Part shown: piece after piece, positions 30,850-62,544 of the stretch
Numbering within the stretch: the stretch's first letter is position 1
Layout of the letters: every line of letters starts with the position of its first letter
Assembly (NCBI GenBank): GCA_034508935.3
Contig: CM067452.1
Location: 645,333-709,332 of the forward strand
Length of the DNA: 64,000 nucleotides
From: Berghia stephanieae
Taxonomy: Eukaryota > Mollusca > Gastropoda > Nudibranchia > Aeolidiidae
Direction: 5' to 3'
Notes under the pieces: generated by a model
Database searches by the model: none
What the model was told of the DNA's origin: nothing
What the model saw: the letters and a program-made list of their open reading frames with translations, nothing else
Translations under genes and position numbers: made by a program

Positions 30850-31800
30850 AGAAATTGAACAAAATAGGAATATAGCAATTTAAACAGATTGAACAAAATA
30901 TGAATATAGCAGTTTAAACAGATTTAATAAATATGAATATAGCAGTTTAAACATATTGAACAAAATATGAATATAGCAGTTTAAACAGGTTTAACAAAAT
31001 ATGAATATAGCAGTAAAACAGATCGAACAAAATATGAATATAGCAGTTTAAACATATTGAACAAAATAGGAATATAGCAGTAAAACAGATTGAACAAAAT
31101 ATGAATATAGCAGTTTAAACATATTGAACCAAATATGAATATAGCAGTAAAACAGATCGAACAAAATATGAATATAGCAGTAAAACAGATTGAACCAAAT
31201 ATGAATATAGCAGTAAAACATATTGAACAAAATATGAATATAGCAGTTTAAACATATTGAACAAAATAGGAATATAGCAGTAAAACAGATTGAACAAAAT
31301 ATGAATATAGCAGTTTAAACATATTGAACCAAATATGAATATAGCAGTAAAACAGATCGAACAAAATATGAATATAGCAGTAAAACAGATTGAACCAAAT
31401 ATGAATATAGCAGTAAAACATATTGAACAAAATATGAATATAGCAGTTTAAACATATTGAACAAAATAGAAATATAGCAGTAAAACAGATTGAACAAAAT
31501 ATGAATATAGCAGTTTAAACATATTGAACAAAATATGAATATAGCAGTAAAACAGATTGAACAAAATATGAATATAGCAGTTTAAACAGATCGAACAAAA
31601 TATGAATATAGCAGTAAAACAGATTGAACAAAATATGAATATAGCAGTTTAAACAGATTGAACAAAATATGAATATAGCAGTAAAACAGATTGAACAAAA
31701 TATGAATATAGCAGTTTAAACAGATTGAACAAAATATGAATATAGCAGTTTAAATTGAACAAAATGTGAATATAGCAACTTGAACTTGAACTGATTGAAC
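30850..31800 (+). repeat. 33/34-bp minisatellite with ~200-bp higher-order period
   Basis: Unit AACAAAATATGAATATAGCA followed by GTAAAACAGATTG or GTTTAAACATATTG. The blocks at 31,040-31,240 and 31,240-31,440 are almost identical, so six-unit blocks were duplicated as a whole. The 60-codon reverse frames are artefacts. Confidence 0.92.
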
Positions 31801-31914
31801 AAAATATAAATATCGTGGATTGAACAGATAAAACAAAATATGATACAGTAACTTGCAAAAGACAGAAATATAACAGTCAGGGATCCAAAATCCAGGACCT
31901 TTTTCCATCTTTTT

Positions 31915-32400
31915 TTTTTTTTCCTCTTCAAGGGGTTTTACAGCACTTGCAACACTCTTATGTCACTTCTGTGTTTGTTTTTTAAGGGTTTAACGGTGCT
32001 TGCGACACATTTAGGTCATTTATTTTTGTTTGTTTTTAAGGGTTTTACAGTGTTTGCAACACTTTAGGGTCATTTGTTTTTACCATCCAATTTTCTTCCT
32101 TTTTACTGGCGCTGATATGACCTAAATGTGCCGTAAAACCCTTAAAAACAAACAAACAAACAAAACTCAATACACTGATAGTGTTCTCTTGGAATCTACA
32201 TTGGTTCCCTATTTGAACAATTCCCCATTCTTTTTACTTTTCTCGTGTATAATCTTTTTACTATCCCATTTTCTTCCTTTTTACTGGCCTGAATGACCTA
32301 AATGTGTCGTAAGTGCTGTAAAACTCTTTAAAACAAACAAAAACAAATGACCTAAAAGTGTTGCATGTGCTGTAAAACCCCTAAAAGAAAAAAAAAAAGA
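31915..32400. mobile_element. Cluster of SINE-A 3' tails in both orientations
   Basis: At least three reverse-oriented tail pieces (GGGTTTTACAG... CACTT at 31,932, 31,985 and 32,040) meet forward tails ending AAAAACAAACAAAC at about 32,160, 32,340 and 32,390. These look like repeated short, 5'-truncated insertions at or near one another's tails. Confidence 0.7.
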
Positions 32401-32900
32401 AAGAAAAAGGTCCTGGTTTTTGGCTTCCTGACACTTTTATAATTTTGATTTTTATTTCCATCTGGCATGTCTTTTTTCATTTAACTCTTTTGAGTTCGTG
32501 TGAATGGAAAATCGAAAAAAATTGTTCGATTTTCAATCACGGGTGAACTTGAGAGAGTTAATCCTTACCATTACAAAAATATCGATGAATTTTATTTTTA
32601 GAATAATTTCTATATCACCTGCACTTGAGGTCACAAGATTAAAACTAAGAGATCTTTTATTTTTAGAACAGTTTATCATTTTGACAACTTTATATATGAT
32701 ATCACAAATTATTTATTTCAAATTTATGTATTCGAGTTTCGTTATTTCTCGAGAATTCTTTTTTTTCATGATGTATGAATAATGTAATCTTTTCAATTTT
32801 ATCGTCAATTCAAATTGCAATGAAATTTACTTGTTAAGTTTTCTTTGAACTAATTTTCCAAATGTCCTCATTTCTATTCTACAAATACACGTTGTTGCTG
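32400..32900. other. Intergenic, no gene seen
   Basis: AT-rich; the 92-codon frame at 32,504-32,782 has no family resemblance. Confidence 0.45.
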
Positions 32901-32904
32901 GGTG

Positions 32905-33445
32905 GCATCTTTTGACCTCCCATGTGGTTCCTGACCTCCCATAATGGGCAGGGAGGTACATACTGTGTCTTCTATCCCCTTATATCTGTTTTCCAACATG
33001 CTTTCTGTCTGTCTCGGAATGAGATTACTTGGTTTTGTCCTGGCGCTGGTCGGAGTCCTAGCTGGGAGGGAAACAGTCAAATGCATAGTTATTGTTTTGG
33101 GAGATGATATTTTTTTCCTTGTAAATCATCTCTCTGTTATGTATTATTATTATTATTTTGAATGTATAATGTAGCATTTGAGTGTGTTCCTCTATGTTGG
33201 ATTTTGTGCTTGTGTCTGGATGGGACTTGTAGGTGATCTCAGACTAAGTACTTTGATAGTATGCTCTTGGAATCCACATCTGTTCCCTATTTGAACCAAT
33301 TCCCCTTTGTCTTACTTTTTCTTGGGTGCTTTAATTGTAATTCTAGAACTTTTTACTATCCCATTTTCTTCCTTTTTACTGGCGCTGATATGACCGTAAT
33401 GTGTTGCAAGTGCCGTAAAACCCTTAAAAACAAAAACAAAACAAT
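32905..33445 (+). mobile_element. SINE-A copy, near full length
   Basis: Head with CTGACCTCCCATAATGGGCA, middle with TTACTTGGTTTTGTCCTGGC, end with stem GGCGCT-G / C-A-AGTGCC (33,381-33,414) and a poly-AAAC tail. A good reference copy of the family. Confidence 0.8.
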
Positions 33446-33890
33446 CATCTCTCTGTTGCGCACTGCATTGTTTTCTTTATATTATATATGATTTGTAAAA
33501 CTTTTGAGTGTATTTCTCTTAGTGGGGACCTGTGCTTGTGTCTGGATGAGACTTTTAGTTTAGGTGATCTCAAACTAGGTGCTTTGATTGCTCTTGGAAT
33601 CTACTTGTTCCCTTTGTCTCACCTTTTCTTGGGTGCTTTGATTGTAATTCTAGAACTTTTTACTACCCCATTTTCTTCCTTTTTACTGGCGCTGATATGA
33701 CCTTAATGTGTTGCGAGCGCCGTAAAACCCTTTAAAAAAAAACAACAAAACGATATTACCTAAATGTGTCACAAGTACCCTAAAAACCTTAAAAACAAAC
33801 AAAAACATACAATTTCACTTCTTTCCTTTTTACTGGTGCTGATATGACCTATAGTATTACAAGCGTCATAACACCCTTAAAAACAAACAA
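33446..33890 (+). mobile_element. SINE-A, 5'-truncated copy plus two extra tails
   Basis: A second copy starts within the family (ATCATCTCTCTGTTGCGCAC) directly after the first tail and ends at about 33,745. Two further tail pieces end at about 33,800 and 33,890. Successive insertion into A-rich tails is the simplest explanation. Confidence 0.7.
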
Positions 33891-33900
33891 AATAAACTAT

Positions 33901-33927
33901 TCCCCCCCCCCCCCCCCCCCCCCCCCA
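33901..33927 (+). repeat. Poly(C) run
   Basis: About 25 consecutive C; similar long C or G runs occur at 40,564, 50,860 and 4,972. Confidence 0.9.
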
Positions 33928-34019
33928 CCCCTCTAAATGCTCTCAATTTTAAAATAAAAATCCCAACATCCCAGTTTGTATTTATTTTACATGACTTTAT
34001 TTAGTGTATTGATTATCCA

Positions 34020-35190
34020 GAGACATTGGTATTTGGGTGGGGGTCATGACCTCCCATAGTGGGCAGGGAGGCACTTACTGTGTCTTCTATCCTCCTATAT
34101 ATGGGTGGGTTTGTTTGTTGCTTTAGGTCTCTTCCAACACAATATGAGAGACCGCTGAAACAAAAAAACAAGCAATCTAACAAAAATAGTACAAATGTAA
34201 ATCAAAATCATAACCTAAAGATATCATAAGCTAAATTATAAATAACCAAGAACAAACAGACAGAAGATTTACAGAAAAAAAAATATCCCCTGTCAAAAAT
34301 ACAATCACAAACCAAAGAAGCAGGATAGGCTAGTAAAGAGAAGAAGAAACGACATCACTATCGGATCGTACACCCATACGAACATCATAGGTATATGATT
34401 CAAGGGTGATGCTCCCATCCAACCACCCGCTATATATATGGGTGGGGGTTCCTGACCTCCCATAGTGGGCAGGGAGGTAATTACTGTGTCTTCTATCCCC
34501 CTATATCTGGGTGGGGTTCCTGACCTCCCATAGTGGGCAGGGAGGTACATGCTGTGTCTTCTATCCCCCTATATCTGATTGGAGTTCCTGACCTCCCATA
34601 GTGGGCAGGGAGGTACATGCTGTGTCTTCTATCCCCTTATATCTGGTGGGGTTCCTGACCTCCCATAGTGGACAGGGAGGTACTTACTGTGTCTTCTATC
34701 CCCATATATCTGGGTGGGGTCATGACCTCCCATAGTGGACAGGGAGGTAATTGCTGTGTCTTCTATCCCCATATATCTGGGTGGGGGTTCCTGACCTCCC
34801 ATATTGGGCAGGGAGGTACATGCTGCGTCTTCTATCCCCATATATCTGGGTGGGGGTCATGACCTCCCATAGTGGGCAGGGAGGTGCTTGCTGTGTCTTC
34901 TATCCCCATATATCTGGGTGGGGTTCCTGACCTCCCATAGTGGGCAGGGAGGTACTTGCTGTGTCTTCTATCCCCCTATGTCTGGGTGGAGTTCCTGACC
35001 TCACTTAGTGGGCAGAGAGGTACATGCTGTGTCTTCTATCCCCATATATCTGGGTGGGGTCCCTGACCTCCCATAGTGGGCAGGGAGGTACTTGCTGTGT
35101 CTTCTATCCCCCTATATCTGGGTGGGGGTCATGACCTCCCATAATGGGCAGGGAGGTACATGCTGTGTCTTCTATCCCCATATATCTGTT
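34020..35190 (+). repeat. 68-70-bp satellite made from the SINE-A head
   Basis: About 12 head-to-tail units of TATATCTGGGTGGGGGTTCC ... CTCCCATAGTGGGCAGGGAG ... GTGTCTTCTATCCCC, matching the first part of SINE-A only. A SINE-E copy is inserted in it at 34,110-34,432. Confidence 0.85.
34110..34432 (-). mobile_element. SINE-E copy with 14-bp target duplication
   Basis: Reverse orientation, flanked by TATATATGGGTGGG at 34,096-34,109 and 34,433-34,446. Inserted in the SINE-A head satellite. Confidence 0.85.
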
Positions 35191-35469
35191 GAACTAGATA
35201 ATTCAGTTTAATCTTTAAGAGTACAAGAGTTATGTTGTTGTTATCTAAAATGAGTTATTGCATGAAAAGAATATATAATTTTGAAAATTTCTGTGATTTG
35301 TTAATTGACGTCCACGCAATTTTTGGGACTGTGTTAAAGGGTGTAAAAACGAAAATTGAAAAGAACAGAGATACTTATGTTGTCAAGTGAAAAAGCCAGC
35401 AGAAAGGTTGGATATTGATATTTGATTGTTGTGTTCGCGTAGATAAAATCACAATTTCTTACGTGCAAA

Positions 35470-35870
35470 TAAAAAATAATCCTAATTCATTCCAAGACAA
35501 TGAGAGGAAACAATTAGAAAACGGGTATGGGGGGATAGAAGACACAGCATGTACCTCCCTGCCCACTGTGGGAGACTCAAATGCTTACATTATCCATTCA
35601 AAATAACAAATATAATAATACACAACAGTTGATTTACAAGGAAAAAAATATCGTCTCCCAAAACTAGAACTCTATACATTCGACTGTTTCCCACCCAGCC
35701 AAGGAATTCCGGCAAGGGTCTGGACAAAACTAAGTAATCTCATTCCAAGACAATGAGAGGAAACGATTAGAAAACGGGTATGGGGGGATAGAAGACACAG
35801 CATGTACCTCTCTGCCCACTATGGGAGACTCAAATGCTTGCATTACATTATCCATTCAAAATAACAATAC
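35470..35870 (-). mobile_element. SINE-A derived tandem duplication (interrupted)
   Basis: A segment of about 254 bases (from the CTCAAATGCTTACATTATCC block to the head CCCACTATGGGAG) is repeated in tandem. The last repeat stops at 35,870, where the hAT2 element begins, and resumes at 39,102. Confidence 0.7.
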
Positions 35871-36289
35871 CAGGGATGCCACCAGGCTAATTAATAAAAG
35901 CCTGAAAATTTGCGCGGACGAGATACAAATCAACGTCAAGGGCTTTGTAGGGATTTGAAAAATATCAAATTTGGAATATTGTTTCAGTACTTATTATTTC
36001 AATTGAGAGCAAATAACACACAAAAGAAAGGAGAGTTAACAGTTTTCAAATTGATAAAATAAGGTGCTGAAAACAAAATATAGACAAGCTAATATCAATA
36101 GCTATCAGGGGTGAGAATGACTTGTCACATAAAAGGAGAAAATTTTTCATTGTGAAGATCATGACCCACCCATGCAACCATAACCTATAAATTTGAACTT
36201 TACTCAAATTCACTTAGATGCGATCCAAAATTTGTCTTGCAGCAATTTCTGACACGACTCGGAGAATTTCAAAAGTTGAAAGTGTAATT

Positions 36290-36977
36290 ACATTTGGTGG
36301 TTGTAGTAGGGATGATGATGTGGTGGTGGTTGTAGTAGTAGTAGTGGTGTTAGGGATGATGTGGTAGTGATTATAGTAGTACTGGTCGTATGGATGATTA
36401 TGTGGTGGTGGTTGTAGTAGCTGTCGTAGGAATGATGATGTAGTGGTAGTTGTAGTAGTAGTGGTGGTAGGGATGATGTGGTGTTATTTGTAGTAGTAGT
36501 GGTGCTAGGGATGATGGTGTGGTGGTGGTGGTTGTAGTAGTGGTAGTAGGGTTGATGATGTGGTGGTAGTTGTAGTAGTAGTGGTGGTAAGGATGATGTG
36601 GTGTTATTTTTAGTAGTAGTGGTGCTAGGGATGATGGTGTGGTGGTGGTTGTAGTAGGAGTGGTGGTAGGGATGATGATGTGGTGGTGATTGTAGTAGTA
36701 GTAGTAGAAGTAGTGGTCTTAGAGAAGATGATGTGATGGTGGTTGTAGTAGTAGTGGTGGTAGGGATGATGATGTGGTGGTGATTGTAGTAGTGGTGGTC
36801 TTTTAGAGATAATTGTGTGGTGTTGGTTGTAATAGTTGTGGTAGGAATGATGATGTGGTGGTAGTTGTAGTAGTACTGGTGGTTGGGATGATGTGGTGTT
36901 ATTTGTAATAGTAGTGATGGTAGGGATGATGATGTGGTGGTGGTTGTAATAGTAGTGGTGGTAGAGATGATGTAGTG
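36290..36977 (+). repeat. GGTGGT/GTAGTA/GATGATG minisatellite inside hAT2
   Basis: Imperfect units such as GGGATGATGATGTGGTGGTG then GTTGTAGTAGTAGTGGTG. It is the reverse complement of the array at 50,880-51,181 and 54,707-56,105, which also sits in a hAT-like element. Confidence 0.85.
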
Positions 36978-37505
36978 TTTTTGTTTTTGTTTTTAAGGGT
37001 TTTACGGCGCTTGCAACACATTTAGGTTATATCAGCGCCAGTAAAAAGGAAGAAAATGGGATAGTAAAAAGTTCTAGAATTACAATTAAAGCACCCAAGA
37101 AAAAGTAAGACAAAGGGAACTGAGAACAAATAGGGATCAGATGTAGATTCCAAGAGCATACCACCAATGTACTTAGTTTGAAATCACCTACAAGTCTCAT
37201 CCAGACACAAGCACAAAATCCCACAAAGAGGAACACACTCAAATGCTTACATTATACATTCAAAATAAAAACAATAATACATAACAGAGAGATGATTTAC
37301 AAGGAAAAAAATATCATCTCCCAAGACAATAACTATGCATTTGACTGTTTCCCTCCCAGCTAGGACTCCGGCCAAGGCCAGGACAAAACCAAGTAATCTC
37401 ATTCCAAGACAAAGACAGAATGCAAGTTGGAAAACAGATATAGGGGGATAGAAGACACAGTATGTACCTCCCTGCCCACTATGGGAGGTAGGAACCCCAC
37501 CCAGG
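36978..37505 (-). mobile_element. SINE-A copy, near full length
   Basis: The terminal stem-loop is at 37,006-37,039 with perfect GGCGCT / AGCGCC pairing and bulged A; the head is at the high end (CCCACTATGGGAGG). Nearly identical to the next copy. Confidence 0.8.
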
Positions 37506-37605
37506 ATGATGTAGTGGTTTTGGTGAGTGTTTTTTTATTCAGTGATAATAGCAATTTGTCAAAAAGGAGGATAATGTCTCCGTCTATCGGTCAAACGCAA
37601 CCAAA

Positions 37606-38136
37606 GTTGTTTGTTTTTGTTTTTAAGGGTTTTACGGCGCTTGCAACACATTTAGGTTATATCAGCGCCAGTAAAAAGGAAGAAAATGGGATAGTAAAAA
37701 GTTCTAGAATTACAATTTAAGCACCCAAGAGAAAGTAAGACAAAGGAGAATGGGAACAAATAGGGATCAGATGTAGATTCCAAGAGCATACCACCAATGT
37801 ACTTAGTTTGAGATCACCTATGTCTCATCCGGACACAAGCACAAAATCCAACAAAGAGGAATACACTCAAATGCTTACATTATACATTAAAAATAATCAA
37901 TATAATAATACATAACAGAGAGATGATTTACAAGGAAAAAAATATCTCCCAAAACAATAACTATGCATTTGACTGTTTCCCTCTCAGCCAGGACTCCGAC
38001 GAGGGCCCGGAAAAAACCAAGTAATCTCATTCCAAGACAAAGACAGAAAGCTTGTTGGATAAGATATAAGGGGATAGAAGACACAGTATGTACCTCCCTG
38101 CCCGCTATGGGAGGTCAGGATCCCCACCCAGGCAAC
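37606..38136 (-). mobile_element. SINE-A copy, near full length
   Basis: Same orientation as the preceding copy and very similar to it, with about 100 bases between them. Both lie inside hAT2. They may be two insertions or one local duplication. Confidence 0.8.
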
Positions 38137-38139
38137 CAA

Positions 38140-38980
38140 AGTGTAAAAATAACAGGAACATAGTTTTGTATAGGTATTATGTAATATATTACTATTACTA
38201 GTATAAATCCATTCTTATCATTAAACATAAATTTACTTTTTGTAAACATTTAATGAATGTCCTTTCCACATGTTAAAGGCCTACAATGTTATTCAAATAA
38301 AAGGCCAGAAAGTGTTGTTTTGTTTTGATTTTTACTTTATAAAGCAGGCTACAATATCTTTTATTATTTACCGAAACCTAGTGGTTATTCAGCTTATAAA
38401 TACAACCCAAGAATCTCACAAATTTAAAGCCATAGTCAAAAGGTAAAAAGAATGAAGAATAAACTAAGCCAATCACCATTGCTTTATTCTAGGCTATTGT
38501 ATTATCTCTGTATAACCAGATGATTTAATGGATGGTTGAGAAAGAAATAAAGAGAGATGTGTCCCTCCCCTTCCCCTTCAACCATCAACTAGCTAATCAA
38601 AGAACACCACTGGTCGTCTGTGTCAATTGTGACATCTGGTGCCATTCAGTCTGGCCCGACGTCATAAAAACGGGACCGTCACTAAATTTCACGAGACTAT
38701 TGCACAGGTGTCAAAATATGACAAAAGACATAATGCTGATTTTGTGGTTTTGAGGGAAATGTTTGACACGGCAAATTAAGCGGAAAATTTCTGAGAAATT
38801 CTCAAAATCACTGTTTATCAAAAAAAATAATTTCAAAGGAGGAATTGTGATGGGGATGGGCGGAGATAAACTACCATTTAGGTGCCCAAATATTCGACTG
38901 GCGGTGACAGCCCAAATTATTCACCCCGCGAAAAAGTTCCGGCTCAAATCTCGATCGCGATTTTTTTTTCTTCTTTAAAA
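38140..38980. other. Unique-looking interior of hAT2
   Basis: No gene recognised. The short frames at 38,532-38,753 and 38,763-38,978 have no motif I know. Confidence 0.4.
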
Positions 38981-39146
38981 AAAAAAAAATTTTTTTTTTT
39001 TTGAATAGTGACGACGGACAAAAACCGGAGGTTCCGGATTAAAACCGGCTGGTGGTAAAAAAACCGGATTTCCGGCTAAAACCGGAAAAGTGGCATCCCT
39101 GCAATACACAACAGTTGATTTACAAGGAAAAAATGTCTCCCATTAC

Positions 39147-39960
39147 CAGACCTGTAAATGAGCTATATAAAAATTGACTGAAACTCTTCGACAAACTGAA
39201 GAGTCGAGTTTGTTTTTTAAATAAGGGCATCATTGGTGAGGAGAGTGATAAATACAATACATTAAAATAGTGGGTGTTATTTCTTACTGGAAGTATGACT
39301 GCCATAATTTGATGTAGAAGGAATGCTAAATAAGCATGTCATTCATATAGGTAAAGATGACTTCATCAAAGAAAGAATTCACAAATTTTGAAATTTTTAT
39401 GACATTGACATAGAAAATTAATCACCATTATCATCTTTAACTTCTAGTGCCATGACCAATTGAATTTATTCCTCACATCTTTATCGATGCTCGACAAGTC
39501 TGAATTGAGATCCACGAACAGCTCAGAGTCGGAGGCATTGTGAGCATAATGTAGCAATGAGCAAACTTGATTTTCAATCAGTTAATGACAGAAAAAAAAA
39601 CTGAAATAAATAGGACTTCTGGCCAATGCATTGAATCATTAAGTAGAAGTAGAAGTGAATTATCATCATAATGAAGAAACTTCGGCAGGCGTAGTAGCCG
39701 TAGCGGAACAATCCAAAGAATCGAAATGAATGGTAAATCGCCACAGTAAACCGCAAGCTCGCTTGAGCAAAACAATGCCAGAAAACGTCCTAATTTGCGC
39801 GGGAATTAATTAGGTACCCAATCAGTGAAGAAACAGTCAACCAGTTTCTTTACAACGCGAGGCAATCGAGATGTGCTTGTAGCAATCTATCCTAACTTTC
39901 GATTTGAAGTTGGTGTCTACATAACGACTTCCAGCTTTCGCATTTTACTTTTTCATCCAG
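39147..39960 (+). mobile_element. Partial TAGACCTG-type TIR element
   Basis: The left end (AGACCTGTAAATGAGCTATA) is present at 39,147. Interior blocks shared with the complete copies resume at about 39,715 (GAATCG..., AGCAAAACAATGCCAG, CCAATCAGTGAAGAAACAGT). Family sequence is lost between about 39,200 and 39,700, and the right end is not found. Confidence 0.6.
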
Positions 39961-39977
39961 ACTACTCTATGAATCGC

Positions 39978-40056
39978 TCAGAGCAGGACTGGAAACCAGG
40001 GCATACTAATCTGAAGACGAGCGTCATACCACTAGACCACATAGCCACACTAACAA
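39978..40056 (-). repeat. tRNA-like sequence (SINE head or tRNA pseudogene)
   Basis: On the reverse strand, GTGGTCTAGTGGTATGACGC resembles box A and CTGGTTTCCAGTCC box B, at tRNA-like spacing. No clean cloverleaf with a CCA-ready acceptor stem could be drawn by eye. Confidence 0.4.
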
Positions 40057-40189
40057 AAAAAGTGGAACGGATGACGATTAATAGTTGTCTGTAGCCTATC
40101 TTGTGACAAAGTCAAGAGATTTTGAGACTTTTAACCAGATGAGTGACAGTATTTTCTGGCCCCAATATTGTATCCTTGGGTAGGCATCC

Positions 40190-40450
40190 AAAAACAATAA
40201 TTTGAAGTGTAAATGAGATGATTTACTAAGAAAAAAATAACTCTAAACTTACACATTCGACTTTCCCTCCCGGCCAATGTCAGGACAAGACTAAGTATTC
40301 TCATTCCAAGACAAAGACAAAAGCAAGTTCCTCCCTGCCCACTAATGGGAGACCGGGAACCCCACCCAGGAAAGCATGTTGGAAAACGGTAATAGAGGGA
40401 TGCAAGACGAAGCAAGTGCCCCCCTGCCCAATATGGGAGGTCAGATCTTT
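40190..40450 (-). mobile_element. SINE-A fragment (head half)
   Basis: Reverse-strand blocks GATGATTTACTAAG, CATTCCAAGACAAAGACAAA and two head-like CCCACTAATGGGAG / CCCAATATGGGAGG segments; the tail half is missing. Confidence 0.65.
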
Positions 40451-40562
40451 AGGGGATAAATTCAAAGGAAGGAAGGACTGGACGTACTCCACTGTGTTTT
40501 CATGGAGTGTTGAATAAGTCCAGTGGTGAAGCAAGCACTTGGAATTTCAGCATAAGATTAGT

Positions 40563-40563
<1 letters not shown>

Positions 40564-40595
<32 letters not shown>
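40564..40595 (+). repeat. Poly(C) run of 32
   Basis: Pure C tract followed by AAAAA; gives spurious Pro and Gly frames. Confidence 0.9.
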
Positions 40596-40597
<2 letters not shown>

Positions 40598-40599
40598 AA

Positions 40600-41600
40600 A
40601 TCAACAAGATCAACAAATCAGGAACATTAGAATTTTTATTTTTAATTAGTTTTTTTTTTTTAATTTTAAAGAACGAACAGAACAATACCAAAACGTTGTT
40701 AGTTCTCAATATCGACTAAGTCAAACACTATAACCCTGTCTAGGCCAGGCATGTCCATGAAACCAAAAGAGAATATTGCCACACTAGGTGGACACAGATC
40801 ATATATCGATTTTTATAGTTTTGTATAATAAAGATAGAAATTAATCCAGTCAAAGTAACTTATCAAGAAAAACAAAGTTATTCTCCAATGAATAACCATG
40901 GTGGGGTGGGTGGTGTCTGTGGGCTGGGCCAAACGGAGTCGAATGACCATACAACCAACACAGTTACGACATGTCCCTCTTACCACGAGCAGTGAAGAGC
41001 ATTCCGTCTGCAGGGAAATGAGGATACATCACAGGTACTCAGAAGAGGAAGATAAAGTGTAAAATAATTATTTTTTTTTTTTTAATGGTAGTAGTAACCA
41101 CAAGGGAATTCCTGTGGTCCATAAGACAAAGATTGATGAGTTTATTTCCCCTTTGGTCTGACATGAGACGTGTCTGGCCTCCATTCAGCTGAAATGGGAG
41201 ATGTGCCATGACAATTGATACTCGCTGCTTTGACAACACAGCATGGCCGCGTACACGGCTCAATCATTGCTCATACATCCTGAGTGTCGTCCTTTGAGTA
41301 TGAATCAAGTAAAAATTGTCACGGCATACAGTGAGACGAATCCCAAATACAGCTGCAATGAGGGTTAAAACTTGGTAGTAGCGCACAAACATTTGAAAAA
41401 TGGTGGGTAACTACAGAACACACAAAGGAGGTCCTGGTGAAGATAATTTGAAATTCCATGCAAATTTTGTCAATTTCATACAAAAATGTCACAATAGTCA
41501 AAAAACGATAAATAGTCAAAACTAAAATATGTTCCAAAAATGTCCATCTTGTACCAGTCGTGAAAATCAACCGCCGTGAGTGTCTGTTGAAGTTTACTAC
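40600..41600. other. Downstream region of the PABPC1-like gene, including its 3' UTR
   Basis: No coding sequence seen. The part immediately below 41,605 should be 3' UTR of the reverse-strand gene; a candidate signal is at 41,141. Confidence 0.5.
41141..41146 (-). promoter_or_regulatory. Candidate polyadenylation signal of the PABPC1-like gene
   Basis: TTTATT on the + strand is AATAAA on the reverse strand, about 460 bases after the stop. It is the most suitably placed one I found. Confidence 0.4.
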
Positions 41601-41604
41601 CACC

Positions 41605-62540
<20,936 letters not shown>

Positions 62541-62544
62541 TAAA

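Larger units (their letters stand above)
35871..39101. mobile_element. Non-autonomous hAT-like element (hAT2), 3.2 kb
   Basis: Perfect 12-bp terminal inverted repeats CAGGGATGCCAC / GTGGCATCCCTG, flanked by CAATAC on both sides (35,865-35,870 and 39,102-39,107). The right subterminal region has repeated CCGG motifs (AACCGG, TTTCCGGC). No transposase frame is visible. It contains a GGT/GAT-type minisatellite (36,290-36,977) and two SINE-A copies. Confidence 0.8.

Noticed and set aside
31048-31497. Repeated 60-codon frames rich in Tyr, Leu and Phe
   Set aside because: Artefact of the 33/34-bp minisatellite.
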